The notes under the pieces: model-generated
The model's database searches: none
Told to the model about the DNA's origin: nothing
The model's input: only the letters and a program-made list of their open reading frames with translations
Shown here: positions 24,342-36,093 of the stretch, piece by piece
How the letters are laid out: the number at the start of each line of letters is the position of its first letter
Position numbering within the stretch: the stretch's first letter is position 1
Translations under genes and position numbers: made by a program
Origin: Bretschneidera sinensis
Lineage: Eukaryota; Streptophyta; Magnoliopsida; Brassicales; Akaniaceae
Assembly: GCA_023935145.1 (NCBI GenBank)
Contig: CM043704.1
Span: 91,716,373-91,780,372, forward strand
Direction of reading: 5' to 3'
Length of the DNA: 64,000 bases

Positions 24342-24359
24342 TCCCCGGCAACGGTGCCA
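24342..24359 (-). promoter_or_regulatory. Primer-binding site of element C
   Basis: The minus strand reads TGGCACCGTTGCCGGGGA, six bases inside the 5' LTR. This is the usual Athila primer-binding site with one change (CGCC to CACC). B (31784-31801) and D (39730-39747) have the unchanged form. Confidence 0.9.
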
Positions 24360-24365
24360 AAAACT

Positions 24366-25808
24366 TGATACGATGAAATTGACACTAGCAAGTGCACTAA
24401 TCATTCAAGTAATAAAATAATGAGTAAATATCGTTCCCAATGAGGACTGAGCAAATACTACAGAAATTATGATTCGACTCTTACTGTTATTTGAGCAAAC
24501 GAATAATTGTCGGAGAAAAAGTTACTAACAATTAACTAAAAGGGAAAAACAGAACGGAATAATAAATAACGAAAAATTTGCAATATTTGGAATGAAGACT
24601 CTTATGAACTAACGTGCTAAGGACTCGACTTCACCTAAACCATAATTGACAAGAGCTTCGAATGGATAAGTTTCATTTAATACGTTTTTCAAGATGGTAG
24701 AATCCCCAATAAATTGGTTATCCATATTCCAGGTCTAATCACAATCTTAAGAATCATTAACTTCGAATATCCATATTCCAGGTCTATTCTAGATTAATTC
24801 AAATTAAGAAGCATTAAGTGTTTTTGGATTCCTTTCAATTAAATCTCCCTATTCGGTTACGATTTAAGCGGACCACATGAACTTCCTAGGATCCCTATTC
24901 GGTTACTCCTATTTCATTCATGGCATGTTTTACCCTGGCCTTTGCATAGATAACAATCCAATATCATATTTATTAGTTCAATCAGTCATAAAAACATGCC
25001 TTCTCTATTCGACACATCACCATGCGCCAAGAAGGGATCAAAATAATAAAAAGTATTAAGAACAATAAAACACACTCTTTGAAAAACAAATTATATTCTA
25101 CTTATCCAAACAACAACTCAAGATAAAGGTCTAGGATCCATCTATCCTTAACACAAAAATATCTACTCCATAATCATGTTCAAACAACCCATGTTCATAT
25201 TATAAAACATCAACATAAATAGAATAGAAAAATACAAAACCGGAGAAGAATGATTAAAAGCTTGATGTGTAGCCTCCCGGAGTGTCTCCAATCCTCCTTT
25301 CGCATCTCCTCTCCTCCAAATTCTGTTTTCTTTCTTCTCTTTTCCGCCCCCTTTTCTTGTTCAGCTGGAGTTTTAATTTATAACATTCAAAATTCACGGG
25401 CTGGCGCTGCAGCTCCAGCTTTTTGGCGTTGCAGTGCCAAGACACAAAAAAAACCCTAATTCTGGCGCTGCAGCTCCAGCTTTTTGGCGCTGCAGCGCCA
25501 ACTTTCTATCCAATTCCTTCTTTGTGTCAGCTACCAGCGCTGCAACGCCAACATCCTGGCACTGCAGCCTTGAGTTTCTGTCCTCTCTGTGGTTTTTGGC
25601 CAGTGCTCTCCAACGCTCTAGCAAGTGTCTGCACAATAAATTTCCATGATTTAGCATTGATAAATCACTTAAAACAACTTATTAGTAAAATAAGATACAA
25701 AAGAACTCAAATTGCTAAAAACACATGCAACATAATTCTAATGCTTAAGAACAATACCAAAAACATGCCTAAAAGCAGTATAATAACATGATTTATTTAG
25801 AGTTATCA
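24366..25808 (-). repeat. 5' LTR of Athila element C
   Basis: 1443 bp, TGATACGATG...GTTATCA, partner of 14011-15458. The CTGCAG dyad array is at 25400-25570, with pairs 25407/25429, 25468/25490 and 25540/25562, each 22 bp apart. A TATA-like box (minus strand, TATAAAT) lies at about 25376-25383, right beside the array. Confidence 0.93.
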
Positions 25809-26640
25809 AGTCATTTAGCAACACCTTTTGTCCTACATGGAGCTCTTTCCGTACTAGTTGTTTGTCATGATAAGCTTTTGTCCGTTCTTTGTACAACTTG
25901 GCATTCTCATAGGCATCATATCTCAATCCTTCAAGTTCATTTAGATGCAGCTTCCTTTTCTCACCCGCTTGTCTCATGCCGAAGTTGACCTGCTTTATGG
26001 CCCAATATGCTTGATGTTCTAATTCCACTAGGAGATGGTATGCTTTTCCAAAGACTAGGCGGTAGGGAGACATGCCAATTGGAGTCTTATAAGCTGTCTG
26101 ATATGCCCATAGAGCATCATTTAGGTGTAGAGACCAATTCTTCCGATTAGGCTTCACTGTCTTTTCTAAGATTCCCTTGATCTCTCGATTGCTTATCTCC
26201 ACTTGGCCACTGGTTTGAGGATGATATGGAGTGCCAACTCTATGAGTGATCCCATATTTCTGGAGTAGTTCGGCAAACAAACGATGATGAAAGTGGTTAC
26301 CCCCATCACTGATGATTGCTCTTGGAATCCCAAACCACGTACAGATGTTAGCCTGTAGAAACTTTACAACTACTTTGTGATCATTAGTTTTTGAGGGGAC
26401 AGCCTCAACCCATTTGGACACATAATCCACACCCACAAAAATATATAAATAACCAAATGAGTTAGGAAAGGGTCCTATGAAATCAATGCCCCATACATCA
26501 AAAAGTGCTACTACATAAATATTCTGTAGGGGCATCTGATTTCGGGAAGAGATGTTACTTGTCCACTGGCATCTATCACATGAGCTGCAAAAGGAGAAAG
26601 TATCTTTAAACAGATTAGCCCAATAAAAACTATATTATAG
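25809..26640 (-). pseudogene. Integrase of element B, N-terminal and core part
   Basis: The core triad is present: '[11 protein letters not shown]', '[10 protein letters not shown]' and '[13 protein letters not shown]'. The open frame is long from 26535 down to the edge of C. The zinc-binding part lies above 26535 and has stops. The protein continues at 14010 beyond element C. The insertion of C alone would have killed it. Confidence 0.88.
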
Positions 26641-26834
26641 TACCTTAAGAGCTGTTCATTTTGCCCCAAAATGTCCTCCACAAGTAAACTGGTGGCAGTG
26701 TTGCAATACGCTCAAGTGCTCCTCTTTTGGGATACATCACCTGATGATTTGATCGGGGTAGACTTTGAAAAGGTAAGGATCATTCCAATAGTAGTGTCTT
26801 GACAGAGATATTAGCCGTTTCTTTTCTTGAGTGA

Positions 26835-28442
26835 TCATGCCTGGGTAAAAACTTTAGCAGTTAGATAATTTACTATGTCAACGTACGATGGAAGTTTTAC
26901 CTCTAGTGCGAACAGTTGTTCATCAGCGAAGTTCTCATTCAAAGGTAACTCGTTATCATCATTCTCATAGGGTAGCCTTGACAAATGATCTGCACCTACA
27001 TTCTCGCTGCCTTTTTTGTCTTTGATTTCCAAATCTAACTCTTGTAATAGGAGTGTCCATCTGATTAGCCTAGGTTTTGCATCTTTCTTAGAAAACAAAT
27101 ATCTCAAAGCAGCATGGTCAGTGAATATAATAACTTTAGAACCAATAAGATATGATCTAAACTTCTCTAAAGCAAAAATAACAGCTAACGATTCTTTTTT
27201 CAGTAGTAGAATAGTTAAGTTGAGCATCATTTAAAGTTCTAGAAGTGTAGTAAATAGTATGAGGTACCCTATTGATTCTTTGACCTAAGACAGCTCCCAA
27301 AGCGAAGTCACTGGCATCACACATTAATTTGAAAGGGAGATTCAATCGCCATCATTATCAGGGCAGATGTAAGAACATTCTTCAATGTGTTGAAAGCTTG
27401 CATACAGTCATTATTCCATTCAAACTTGGTATGTTTAGCCAACAACGCACAAAGAGGTCTCGAGATTTTGGCGAAATCCTTGATGAATATTCTATAAAAA
27501 CCAGCATGTCTAAGGAAACTTCTAATGCCTTTAACTGTGAGAGGTAACTATGAGAAGGGGAGGTAACTTTGCAATGATATCTATCTTAGCCTTGTCTACC
27601 TCAATACCTCTGTTTAAGATGGAGTGACCCAACACAATACCTTGCTGAACCATGAAGTGACATTTCTCCCAATTCAATTCTAAGTTGTTCTCTTCACATC
27701 TCTTTAGGACATTCTCTAAATGATTTAGGCATTCATCAAAAGTGGAGCCAAAGACATTAAAATCATCCATGAATACATCAATGTACTTTTCTACCATATC
27801 AAAAAATATGCTCATCATACATCTTTGAAAAGTGGCTGGTGCATTGCATAATCCGAATCGCATTCTTCGATAAGCAAATGTACCAAAAGGACATGTGAAG
27901 GTAGTCTTTTCTTGATCTTCGGGTGCTATATCAATTTGGTTGTACCCACTATACCCATCCAAGAAGCAGTAATAGCTGTGACCGGCTAATCTCTCCAACA
28001 TTTGATCAATGAATGGCAAGGGGAAATGATCTTTTCTGGTTACCTTGTTCAGTTTTCGGTAATCAATACATACTTTCCAACCCGTTGTTTTTCTCGTAGG
28101 TATGAACTCCTCATTTTCATTTTTTACAACAGTAATCCTACTCTTTTTAGGAACAACTTGGACCAGGCTCACCCATTTGCTATCCAGTATAGGGTAGATG
28201 ATGCCAATATCTAGTAGCTTCAATACCTCGACCTTCACTACCTCCTTCATGTGTGGGTTAAGTCTTCTTTGAGCATATCGAGTGAGCCTTGCTTCATCTT
28301 CAAGGTAGATACTATGCATGCATTTTGCTGGACTTATCCCCTTAATGTCAGCAATGATCCACCCAATGGCATATCTATGCTCCCTAAGAACTTTTAACAG
28401 CTTCTCTTCTTCTCCACTACTCAAGTTAACAGCTACAATCAC
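26835..28442 (-). pseudogene. Reverse transcriptase and RNase H of element B
   Basis: The frame 28442-27531 carries 'GWKVCIDYRKLNKV', 'FLDGYSGYNQIDIAPEDQ' and the catalytic 'VFMDDFNVFG'. RNase H follows with 'LMCDASDFALGAVLGQ' and '[20 protein letters not shown]'. Frameshifts near 27531 and 27200 break the chain. The RT box is intact. This is close to C in sequence but clearly a separate Athila family. Confidence 0.87.
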
Positions 28443-28477
28443 AGGTAAAGTCTTCTTTTCTCTTCAATACGCATATG

Positions 28478-29629
28478 TTAAATGCTCAGGTAGCGTTCCA
28501 ATGTTGGTGCCTGGACAATAGAAGGTAGAAAAGTAGCATTAGTAGTTATAAGAGCTTCAAATAGAGGAGTATACTTACTAGAGTGTTTTGGAGAGGTCTC
28601 AAGGAGTTGCACAGCTGTGATGATGTCATCAGTGACATCTTCAGGTTCTTGCTTAATCTCCACCTCCATGAAGCTATGGGTGATGGTAATCTCCAATGGA
28701 TCAATATATTGGACCTGAAAAGATAGCTCAACACGGTTTTGTATCATACATACATTAAAGCATTCCAAGTCATCTTGAGGAAGTCTCATTGCATCAAATA
28801 TTTTAAACTCTATTTTCTCACCATTGATTTTCATACTCACTATACATTTTTTCACACAAATCTTAGTGTTGGCAGTTTTCATGAAGGATCTCCCTAATAT
28901 GATGGGCAAGGGTAATGGCATAGGGCATTCCTCCATGTCTAATACAATGAAATCAGCATGTAAGATGAACTCACCAACCTTTACTAGGACGTCCTCGAGA
29001 ATACCTCTAGGTCTTTTAATACTTCTATCTGCCAATTATAAGATAATAGAAGTCGGTTGTATCTCCCCCAAACCTAGGGTTTCGAATACCGTGTATGGTA
29101 GTAAGTGTACACCCACTCCTAAGTCTAGTAATGCTTTTTCAAATAGCTGATCACCTATTCTATAGGGAATAGTAAAACTACCCGAAACTTTTAGTTTTGG
29201 TGGGAGTTTTCTTAGTAGTATAACACTTACTTCTTCAGTTAATGCTACAGTCTCATGTTCTAAAAATTTTCTTTTATGAGTGCAACAATCTTTTAGGAAC
29301 TTAGTATAGGCAAGTATTTGGTGAATTGCATCTAGTAAAGGAATGTTAATTTCAACTTTCCGCAAGGTTTCAAAAATATCAATTAGTTTATTGTCTTTCT
29401 TTTGTTTTACTAACCTTTGTGGGAAGGGTGGAGCATTCACCTTCTCCGTTTCACTTACCTTTGATGCCGATGGTTTTTCTATAGTTGCAAACTCGTCGGA
29501 TCCTATCACTTTGCCATTTCTCAAGGTTGTGACAGCCTTTAGTTGTTGATGCCCCCCAGAGTTGGGTAGTGTTTGAGCTGGGAGCTCTCCTTGCTTTCTG
29601 CCACTGAGTTCTTTAGCCAGTTGTCCCAT
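28478..29629 (-). pseudogene. Gag end and protease of element B
   Basis: 'GQLAKELSGRKQGELPAQTL' marks the end of Gag. The protease active site reads 'LLDLGVGVHLLPY', where D and C have Leu-Gly-Ala-Ser, so the residues beside the catalytic Asp have changed. A stop at 29036 follows, and the rest of the protease continues from 29035 ('ADRSIKRPRGILEDVLVKVG'). It is likely inactive. Confidence 0.83.
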
Positions 29630-29745
29630 TTGTACCTCTAATCTTTGAATTGCTTACTTATGTGTTGCAGTGGTTTATCTTTGCTGAGTCATGAACTGTT
29701 CTTGTGACGTCATCAATTGCTGCTGCTGATGAGTGGCCAGTTGTC

Positions 29746-31403
29746 TCACAAGACTTTCAATGTCATTCTTCTTTGGTTCGGGAGTAACATGAGCAGTGGG
29801 CTAGGGGTTTCATTGCTGTCCTTGATTGTTCTGATTGTTGCTCCATGAGAAATTCGGATGATTCTGCCATCCAGGGTTGTATGTGTTTGCATAAGGGTTG
29901 TTCTTCGGCGGATAGTTATTAGGTCCCACATAATTTGCTTGTTTTGTATCTACATGTGAATACAAATGACAAGTATCAGTATTATGGTCGTATTGGGAAT
30001 ATATTGCACATACCTGGAATAGGGTAGATGGTAGGCTGGATGAAGCATTTTGAGCAGCCATGGCTTTTACCAATAAGTCTAGTTTCCTTTCAATTGCTGC
30101 TATTTGAGGGGAAGATCCTACATTCAGATTTACCTCATACACACCTTTACCTTTGGTTACATGTCTACCTCGAGAGGAGAACTGCTGAGTGTGTTCGCTG
30201 AGGGTTTCGAAGAGCTCCATCGCTTCTTCGCTGCTTTTCTCCATCAACACTCCTCCACAACCTGAATCAACAATACTTTTGTTATTTTTATACCAGTTCA
30301 TCTTGAGGCAGGTTGTGATGTGGGCATTTGAGTAGCAGCTCGTTGAAGTGTCCCCATGCTTCGAAGAAGAGGTCCCCGTCCTTTTGTTGGAAGGACTGGA
30401 TCCCCTTCCTCATTTACCTCGTCTTTTGGGCTGGGAAAAACTTCCTCAGAAACTTGCTTGCCAACTCCTCCCAAGTGTGGATGGAAACTGTAGGCAAAGA
30501 ATTATACCATAGTTTAGTATTATCTTTCAAGGAAAAAAGGAACAGAATTAACCTTATTCCTTCTTTTTTTTTATCTGTAAATAAACTTGTATTGAATGAT
30601 CAAAAATGTACAAAAGGATCACTGGGCATACCTAGGAGATTTACAAATAATGCATATACAAAATAGACAAGAGGCTTAAGCCCAGCCAAAGAGCTATACA
30701 AGCCAACAAGCCTTGGGACCTAACATAGAGCCTACTGGCCTAAACATGCAGCCAACCAAAAACCAACTAACCAAAGAGCTTACAAGGGATCTGGGCATAC
30801 CCAGGAGATACATAAAAAACCAGACATACAGCACAACAGGGCATACCCTAGACAAAATAACAGACAGGATTGAAGCAGCCTAAATCAGCAGCCTATACTC
30901 AGGGCAGGCAGCATAGACACTTCTATAGATACCAATCTGGATCTTCTTCACTAAGCTAGCAGGTAAGGCAGGAGCTTTGTCAAATATCTTGGCATTTCTT
31001 GCCAGCCATATGTGGTAGACTAAGCTTGCAAGGGCTGTTTTTCTAGCAACAGCTGGAGGGCCAGTGCCTTTGACTTTCAATGTCCATCTGATAGCACTCT
31101 CAATGGTTCTCATTTGCCTTCTAGTACCCAGCCACATATTTATGGAGTTCCTTCTTGGTCTAGGCCTTGTATGTGCTAGAACTTCTAAAGATCGAAAAAT
31201 TCTCGGAGGTGCAAGTGTGGATCTTCATTAGGAGTACCCCTAAAGTGAGTCAAAGCATTCAATAATTGCGGAGGTATGTAATAGTTTCTTGTCGCCTCAG
31301 GTTGATATGCAATGCATGATGGTTTATCAATGTTCCATGGGATGAATGAGTGCTTCATCGGTACTCGTGCAGGTGGTTGCTGGTTTTCAAGCTGTTCCGT
31401 CAT
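29746..31403 (-). pseudogene. Gag of element B, interrupted by a LINE
   Basis: 'FIPWNIDKPSCIAYQPEA' and 'TPNEDPHLHLREFFDL' open the capsid part (31403-31185), followed by two TAG stops near 31185 and 31175. A LINE occupies 30566-31147, after which the gag resumes. At 30301 the frame gives 'NKSIVDSGCGGVLMEKSSEEA' and a knuckle 'CAIYSQYDHNTDTC', in which the second Cys of C-x2-C is Tyr. D (38352-39305) shows the undisturbed form. Confidence 0.85.
30566..31147 (-). mobile_element. 5'-truncated LINE fragment in B gag
   Basis: 582 bp flanked by TTCCTTCTT at 30557-30565 and 31148-31156; D has the site once, unbroken (near 39097). The minus-strand 3' end is an A-run next to the duplication, as expected for target-primed reverse transcription. 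An 85-codon frame (31137-30880) contains 'ALASLVYHIWLARNAKIF', typical of the C-terminal end of plant LINE ORF2. Only this 3' end was copied. Confidence 0.9.
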
Positions 31404-31597
31404 TGGTGTTTCATTCTCGACTTCTTCTTTGTTCTCCTCAAAGTTGTCCCTAAGCCTTTGTCGGATGGTCTATTCAAGCTCGGGATCAAGAGGAAAGAAT
31501 GTTGGATGTCGAGATCGAAGTCCGTGCATAAATCAGGTCAAACCAGCTTCAGTGCAGCAGTTCAACTCTGCTGCTCGGGTAACTCTCTGCCCTAATT

Positions 31598-31637
31598 GCG
31601 CTCGATCGCACAGAAGGCTGCGATTGTTCGCAAGTAT
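31598..31637. repeat. CGATCG dyad in the leader of B
   Basis: One exact core at 31603 with a degenerate one about 20 bp on, between the primer-binding site and gag. D has the same pair at 39549 and 39567. It is the same unit as in the LTR and env leader. Confidence 0.6.
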
Positions 31638-31783
31638 TATAGAAAGTGTGATTTAGGGTTTGATGTACCTAAAACAGAAAACAAATCGATTAGGTTTTGA
31701 TGAAAACAAATATGGTAAACAGAAAATAAAGTAATAATAACAATGATTAAACGAAAGTAATTCTCAAATGAACTTTAGCAAAA

Positions 31784-31801
31784 TCCCCGGCAACGGCGCC
31801 A
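31784..31801 (-). promoter_or_regulatory. Primer-binding site of element B
   Basis: The minus strand reads TGGCGCCGTTGCCGGGGA, the standard Athila site, six bases from the 5' LTR edge (31808). Confidence 0.93.
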
Positions 31802-31807
31802 AAAACT

Positions 31808-32938
31808 TGCGTGTTTATTTACCTAAATTAATAAGCAAATAATCACATTCGTTTTACTTGCAAGTGCACAAGGTCAACAGTGTGGTATAGTGTGTGAAAG
31901 CAAGATCATCTCCACAGGGATTGGTAAAGTTTGGTTTTAGAATTAGTTTCTTCAAAGTAAAAAGAAATAAATAACTGTTGAATGTGATTTGATAATAATA
32001 AGAATGGTATCTGCGTGAGTTGTTTCTTCAGAAAGCATAAGATTTATGGAAATCGACAACCACATGAGACCTAGGGCATGGTATCTAATCCCGGTTTCCC
32101 ATGTTGATTAATCCAAAAATCCGGTGTGGATATCTTTTGTTACTAATGTTAGACCCAAGACTTGGTCATCCAAATTGATCTAACTAACCAATCCATACCA
32201 CATGCATACGTTGGCCATACACATATATATGAGGAATTTAAATAAGTACAGGTATTAATCAAGTTAAGCAACATAATAAAGGCTATTGGCAAAGATTTTA
32301 TCAATGAATAAATATATGAGAAAGCATAACTAGGGCTTCAATCGAGCCCGATAAGAAAGTTAGTTACACATGCTGTCTAAGATAAACATCATAAATAAAC
32401 TAAACATAAAGAGAAGAATAAACCCGAGAGAAGAGGTGTCAATTCTCTCCCAAAGCTTACAACTCCAAGTAAAAGATAAAAGAAGTGATCTAAGAAAGGA
32501 TCTAAGATTGGATGATTTGTTGTGTGTGTTTACAGGTGTATTTATAGGGCTTGAATAGTCCTAAAGGGTTCTGAAAACCCTAATTTCCAAAAATTCAAAA
32601 CCTATTTAATTTCCAAAACTGGTTCTACCACTTTACTATTCACGCCCGTACATGTGCACTCGATCGCATGTGCCCTGCACTCGATCGCAAGTGCTGCGCT
32701 CGATCCTTCTTGCGTGCCCACAATCGCACACATACTACGCTCGATCGCACTTTGACCAGAAGCTGCTCCATGATTTCCAGTTTTCTTCCTTTAGGCCCAA
32801 AATTGCTTGTTTTTTCTCTAAAACCCTATAAACACATGTGAAACACAAAAATGAAGTAAAATTGACTAAATTAACATAACTAAGGACCTAACAAATGTAA
32901 ATAAGGGGGCTTAAATATGAATATTAGAGCACCTATCA
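31808..32938 (-). repeat. 5' LTR of Athila element B, internally deleted
   Basis: About 1131 bp. It starts TGCGTG, three bases short of the 3' copy, and ends CTATCA. It lacks about 200 bp present in the 3' LTR between a GATAATAATAA stretch and a repeated GGTATCTGC. A TATA-like box on the minus strand lies at 32539-32547. CGATCG dyads are at 32649-32752. GATAC follows at 32939. Confidence 0.9.
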
Positions 32939-33551
32939 GATACCTTTAGGTTTCAAACGGGCATACCACGTTACAGCTGCCTTTTCAAGGGTTAGGGGAA
33001 ATGCTCGACACATCACAGGGTATGAATGTCTGTGGAGTGTTATTATGGTTCGATGGTGCTGGAAATGATCCAGAGGGTCAGTAGATCCATCGTAAGGTTT
33101 AATTTGTGGCATGCGAAAGTTCGGTGGGAGGGGGGCCTCGAGGACCTCTTGAGCGAAAGGTGGGTCCTATACATCGAGTTCGTCTATAATATTGTGGCCA
33201 CAGCCTCTGAACGCCTCATTGATTCGTTCCTCTATGTCCTCGATCTGTTTGTCAAGGTCTTCACTATTTTTAGATAAGGGACTTTCCCCGGACCTGGCCA
33301 CGCGAGGTGGAGGTGATTTGGTAGCTGAACAACCATCAATTGGCGGTCGACGGTCGGCCGAACCATTGTGACTTGGTTCCGGCCGTAAAAGTGGTGGTGA
33401 TGAACACTGAGCTCTTCCACGGACTTCGGCAGCTAGGTTGGCCACTAGCTGTGAGAGTTCCACGAATTGCACCTGGAGAGTAGCCACGTTGGGATGGGCC
33501 TCGGGTTCGGTCAAGGAACTTGCTCTAGACCTCATTACTCCTTCACCAAGG
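32939..33551 (-). pseudogene. Gag of element T, middle segment
   Basis: The frame from 33551 reads 'GVMRSRASSLTEPEAHPNVA', then a coiled-coil-like 'QFVELSQLVANLAAEVRGRAQ', a Ser/Pro linker and 'SLTEPEAHPN'-type gag sequence. It continues to 32939 with 'AAVTWYARLKPKG', and joins 7861 in frame when B is removed. One edge is the truncated end of D (33552-33558) and the other is B's target duplication. Confidence 0.8.
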
Positions 33552-33558
33552 TCTATCA

Positions 33559-34965
33559 CACCCCCAAATTTACATATTGCTAGTCCCTTAGCAATACTAA
33601 ATTAAAAACTAAAATGAAAGACATAGATAAATCCAATGTTCATGGTGTCAATCAAAAGTCTAGATTTAACACAAAACTATGATGCGTATTTATGAGCAAG
33701 CTTAACAAAAGTAAACATATTTTTGCAATGAATAAAAGTTTTGAACGTAAATCATATTCATGAGGTAGTTTAAGACATCACAAGTTTGACTTTGGTGTGT
33801 GGTGACTAGCACATAAAAGATTGGGTTTCCAAGAAATTCAAACGTGTAGTGTTTCGATGACTCAAGATTCACTGAACTTCCTATTAGAGTCAACAAACAT
33901 GGCATAGACTTTTATTTGCGAGATTTTTGCCACGTTAGTTCTCTTAAGCTTTCTTGCTGACTCGTGTAACGAGTGTTTAGCCAATGACTCCCAAACCAGA
34001 TGGTTTTATGGCATTAGGTGTAAAGACACCCCTAAGGACTTACTAGCTCGAGTCAACAAGGCTACGAAACTAACTGGTCTTAATGCTACCCTTTAGAATT
34101 TTCCACCTTTTGACGTGACACTCAATGCTTACTAAGGCAAGAGGGCCAGTTACTAAGCGAAAAGTTCTTTTTTAATGATCATTTAAGATTTTTTACCTTT
34201 TGACGTGACACTCAATGCTTACTGAGGCAAGAGGGCCAGTTATTCAGTGGAAGATTTGTTTTATTGATCATTAGGAGCATTTGTTTCTTTTGAGCACTAA
34301 TCAATCTTTTCTATTTTTATATGCCAATATATCAATCTAATAGGTCATCTAGTTCACAGTCAAGCAAAAGAAACATACAAATCCAAATAACATGTCATAC
34401 CCCATACGATCATGTACTAATGTGCTCGTGATAGTTAAGCTAAACTTGTGAATTCTTAAATACCTAAAGGGCAGTGATCTAGGTTCAAAACTTGATTATT
34501 GGTTTATATGGTCAAAGCGTTAAGCTCGCTGATGAAATCGAATCATATAATTTTGTTTAGATCACAAAAAAAAGTTTATTGGACAGAATGAACATGCATT
34601 TATCTATAAAATTAGCAACAAAAATAAAAACAAAAATATAGGACATAGTGTAGTGTGTGAATGTGTCCTCATACTCCCAAACTTAAAATGCACATTGTCC
34701 CCAATGTGTGAGTAGCATGGAAAGATCTGACCTGGGAGGTGGAGAACTGATGGCTGACATGGCTCGTAGCGCGCCCCCAAACTTCAACTGGATACGCTGA
34801 CACTGTCCTTGAAAAAGAAAGAAAGCAAATATAAAATGGAAAACAAGTAATAAATAATGGACAAGTGAACTATAAAATACTAAAAAAAAACTATAAAAAG
34901 GATATGCAGTGGGGTACCTCCCATGAGCGCTAAGTTTAACGTCTTCAACCAGACGTGGTACTCTC
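33559..34965 (-). other. 3' untranslated region of element D
   Basis: Non-coding, parallel to B 9207-10083 plus 11335-11785. The polypurine tract is at 33559-33571 with its hairpin at 33575-33597. The second hairpin module is ACATTGGGGACAATGT (34692-34707) with an AAGTTTGGGAGTAT tract (34671-34684), one base off the C/B form. The stretch near 34090-34250 holds a short tandem duplication of about 100 bp. TTAAG at about 34519 is the empty site of the solo LTR. Confidence 0.7.
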
Positions 34966-36093
34966 TCACTGCTGATTATCAGGTGGTGCAGTCGGAGAGG
35001 TACTGGGTGCTGGAGGTAGGCGATCAAGAATGACCTACAGCATGGCCTCCTGTCGTGTGAAGCGTGCCTCCAAACTGTCGATGCACTAATGTACAAGTGT
35101 GGTGGCGGCAGCGACCTTGCCTTGGAAGGAGGATAGCTCAGCTAAAAAGTGCTAGGACTCGATGGGTCCCATGTCCGAATGGTCCTCCTCTCGTACCGGG
35201 CTCATGATCGGGGCCTCGGTCTCCATGTGATCCTCCTCTACTAGCTCAGCGGCTGGAGCAGGTACTGGGGGGCCTTATGGCATGTGTGATATGCTATGTG
35301 TCCACTGAGCCCTCCCAAAGAAAGGATGCTCTCATACTGGCCCGTCACTATGGGTCCCCTTAATCCCTTTCTTCTTGAGGATGGAGGTGAGTAGGAACGG
35401 GAAAGGAAGGCCCCAAGCATTGGTCGTGGTAGTCTGACGGCCGTGTACATGATCCCAGAACTTGTGCAGCTGGCTCCAGATGACAGACGGGATGGAGTAC
35501 CAGTGGCCTCTATGGAATGCATATAAAGTTTATAGGAATTGGTCCCTCCACTGTGTCTTGTGCCCCAATGGACACACATTACGCTGTAGGATCGTATCGA
35601 CAAGCCACAATCGGGGAGGCAGCTTGGACCGACTGGCCGCATTGTTATTTCTGTCGGTATACTGGCCAGCGCGCATGTCAGTGATGATCTCAGCCAGGGC
35701 AAAAGACTCCGGCTGCTCCTCGATATCAGTGTCCTTAGAAGGGGACTCATCAGTGCAATGAAGAGCAGTGGCGATGTTGGCACTAGTCACCTCAATGGGC
35801 GTGCCCCGAACTGAAGAGGTGAGGACTCCCGGTCTGCTGCAGTCGAAAGATAAATGCTGATAAAACTAGACTACGAGCTGGGATTTGGCAGTGGAGCACA
35901 CCGGCTTAAACAGCCTCTGCAACCCTCGATGTCAGAATTCTTGGATGGCCCATTGGGTGGCGTCCATGTGCCGGAATACATCATCGATGGCGAACATGGT
36001 CTCGAACAACAGCTCTCGTTGCTCGATACTGGGTCAGGATGAGGAAGCACGACTGCTGGATGCGCCGGACGTGGAAACAGACGGTCTAGACAT
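34966..36093 (-). pseudogene. Env-position ORF of element D, decayed
   Basis: It starts at an ATG at 36091-36093 (Met-Ser-Arg-Pro-Ser-Val) with a Ser-rich N-terminus. The best-kept part is 35790-35530: 'TSANIATALHCTDESPSKDT', 'NNNAASRSKLPPRLWLVDTI' and 'CPLGHKTQWRDQFL'. Stops near 36036, 35935, 35870, 35528 and 35060 and a frame change near 35310 break it. Colinear with B 11786-12913. CGATCG dyads lie 50-110 bases upstream of the start. Its function is unknown. Confidence 0.65.

Noticed and set aside
31784..31801. tRNA-like sequence at the primer-binding sites
   Set aside because: Only 18 bases match a tRNA 3' end. No cloverleaf is present; these are primer-binding sites.
32808..33560. B's 5' LTR as a product of recombination with D's missing 3' LTR
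   Set aside because: T gag lies unbroken between them and B has its own target duplication, so the two LTR events are separate.
35241..35783. 180-codon minus-strand ORF in element D
   Set aside because: It is a shifted frame of the env-position ORF. The B-like residues are in the other frame (35790-35530).
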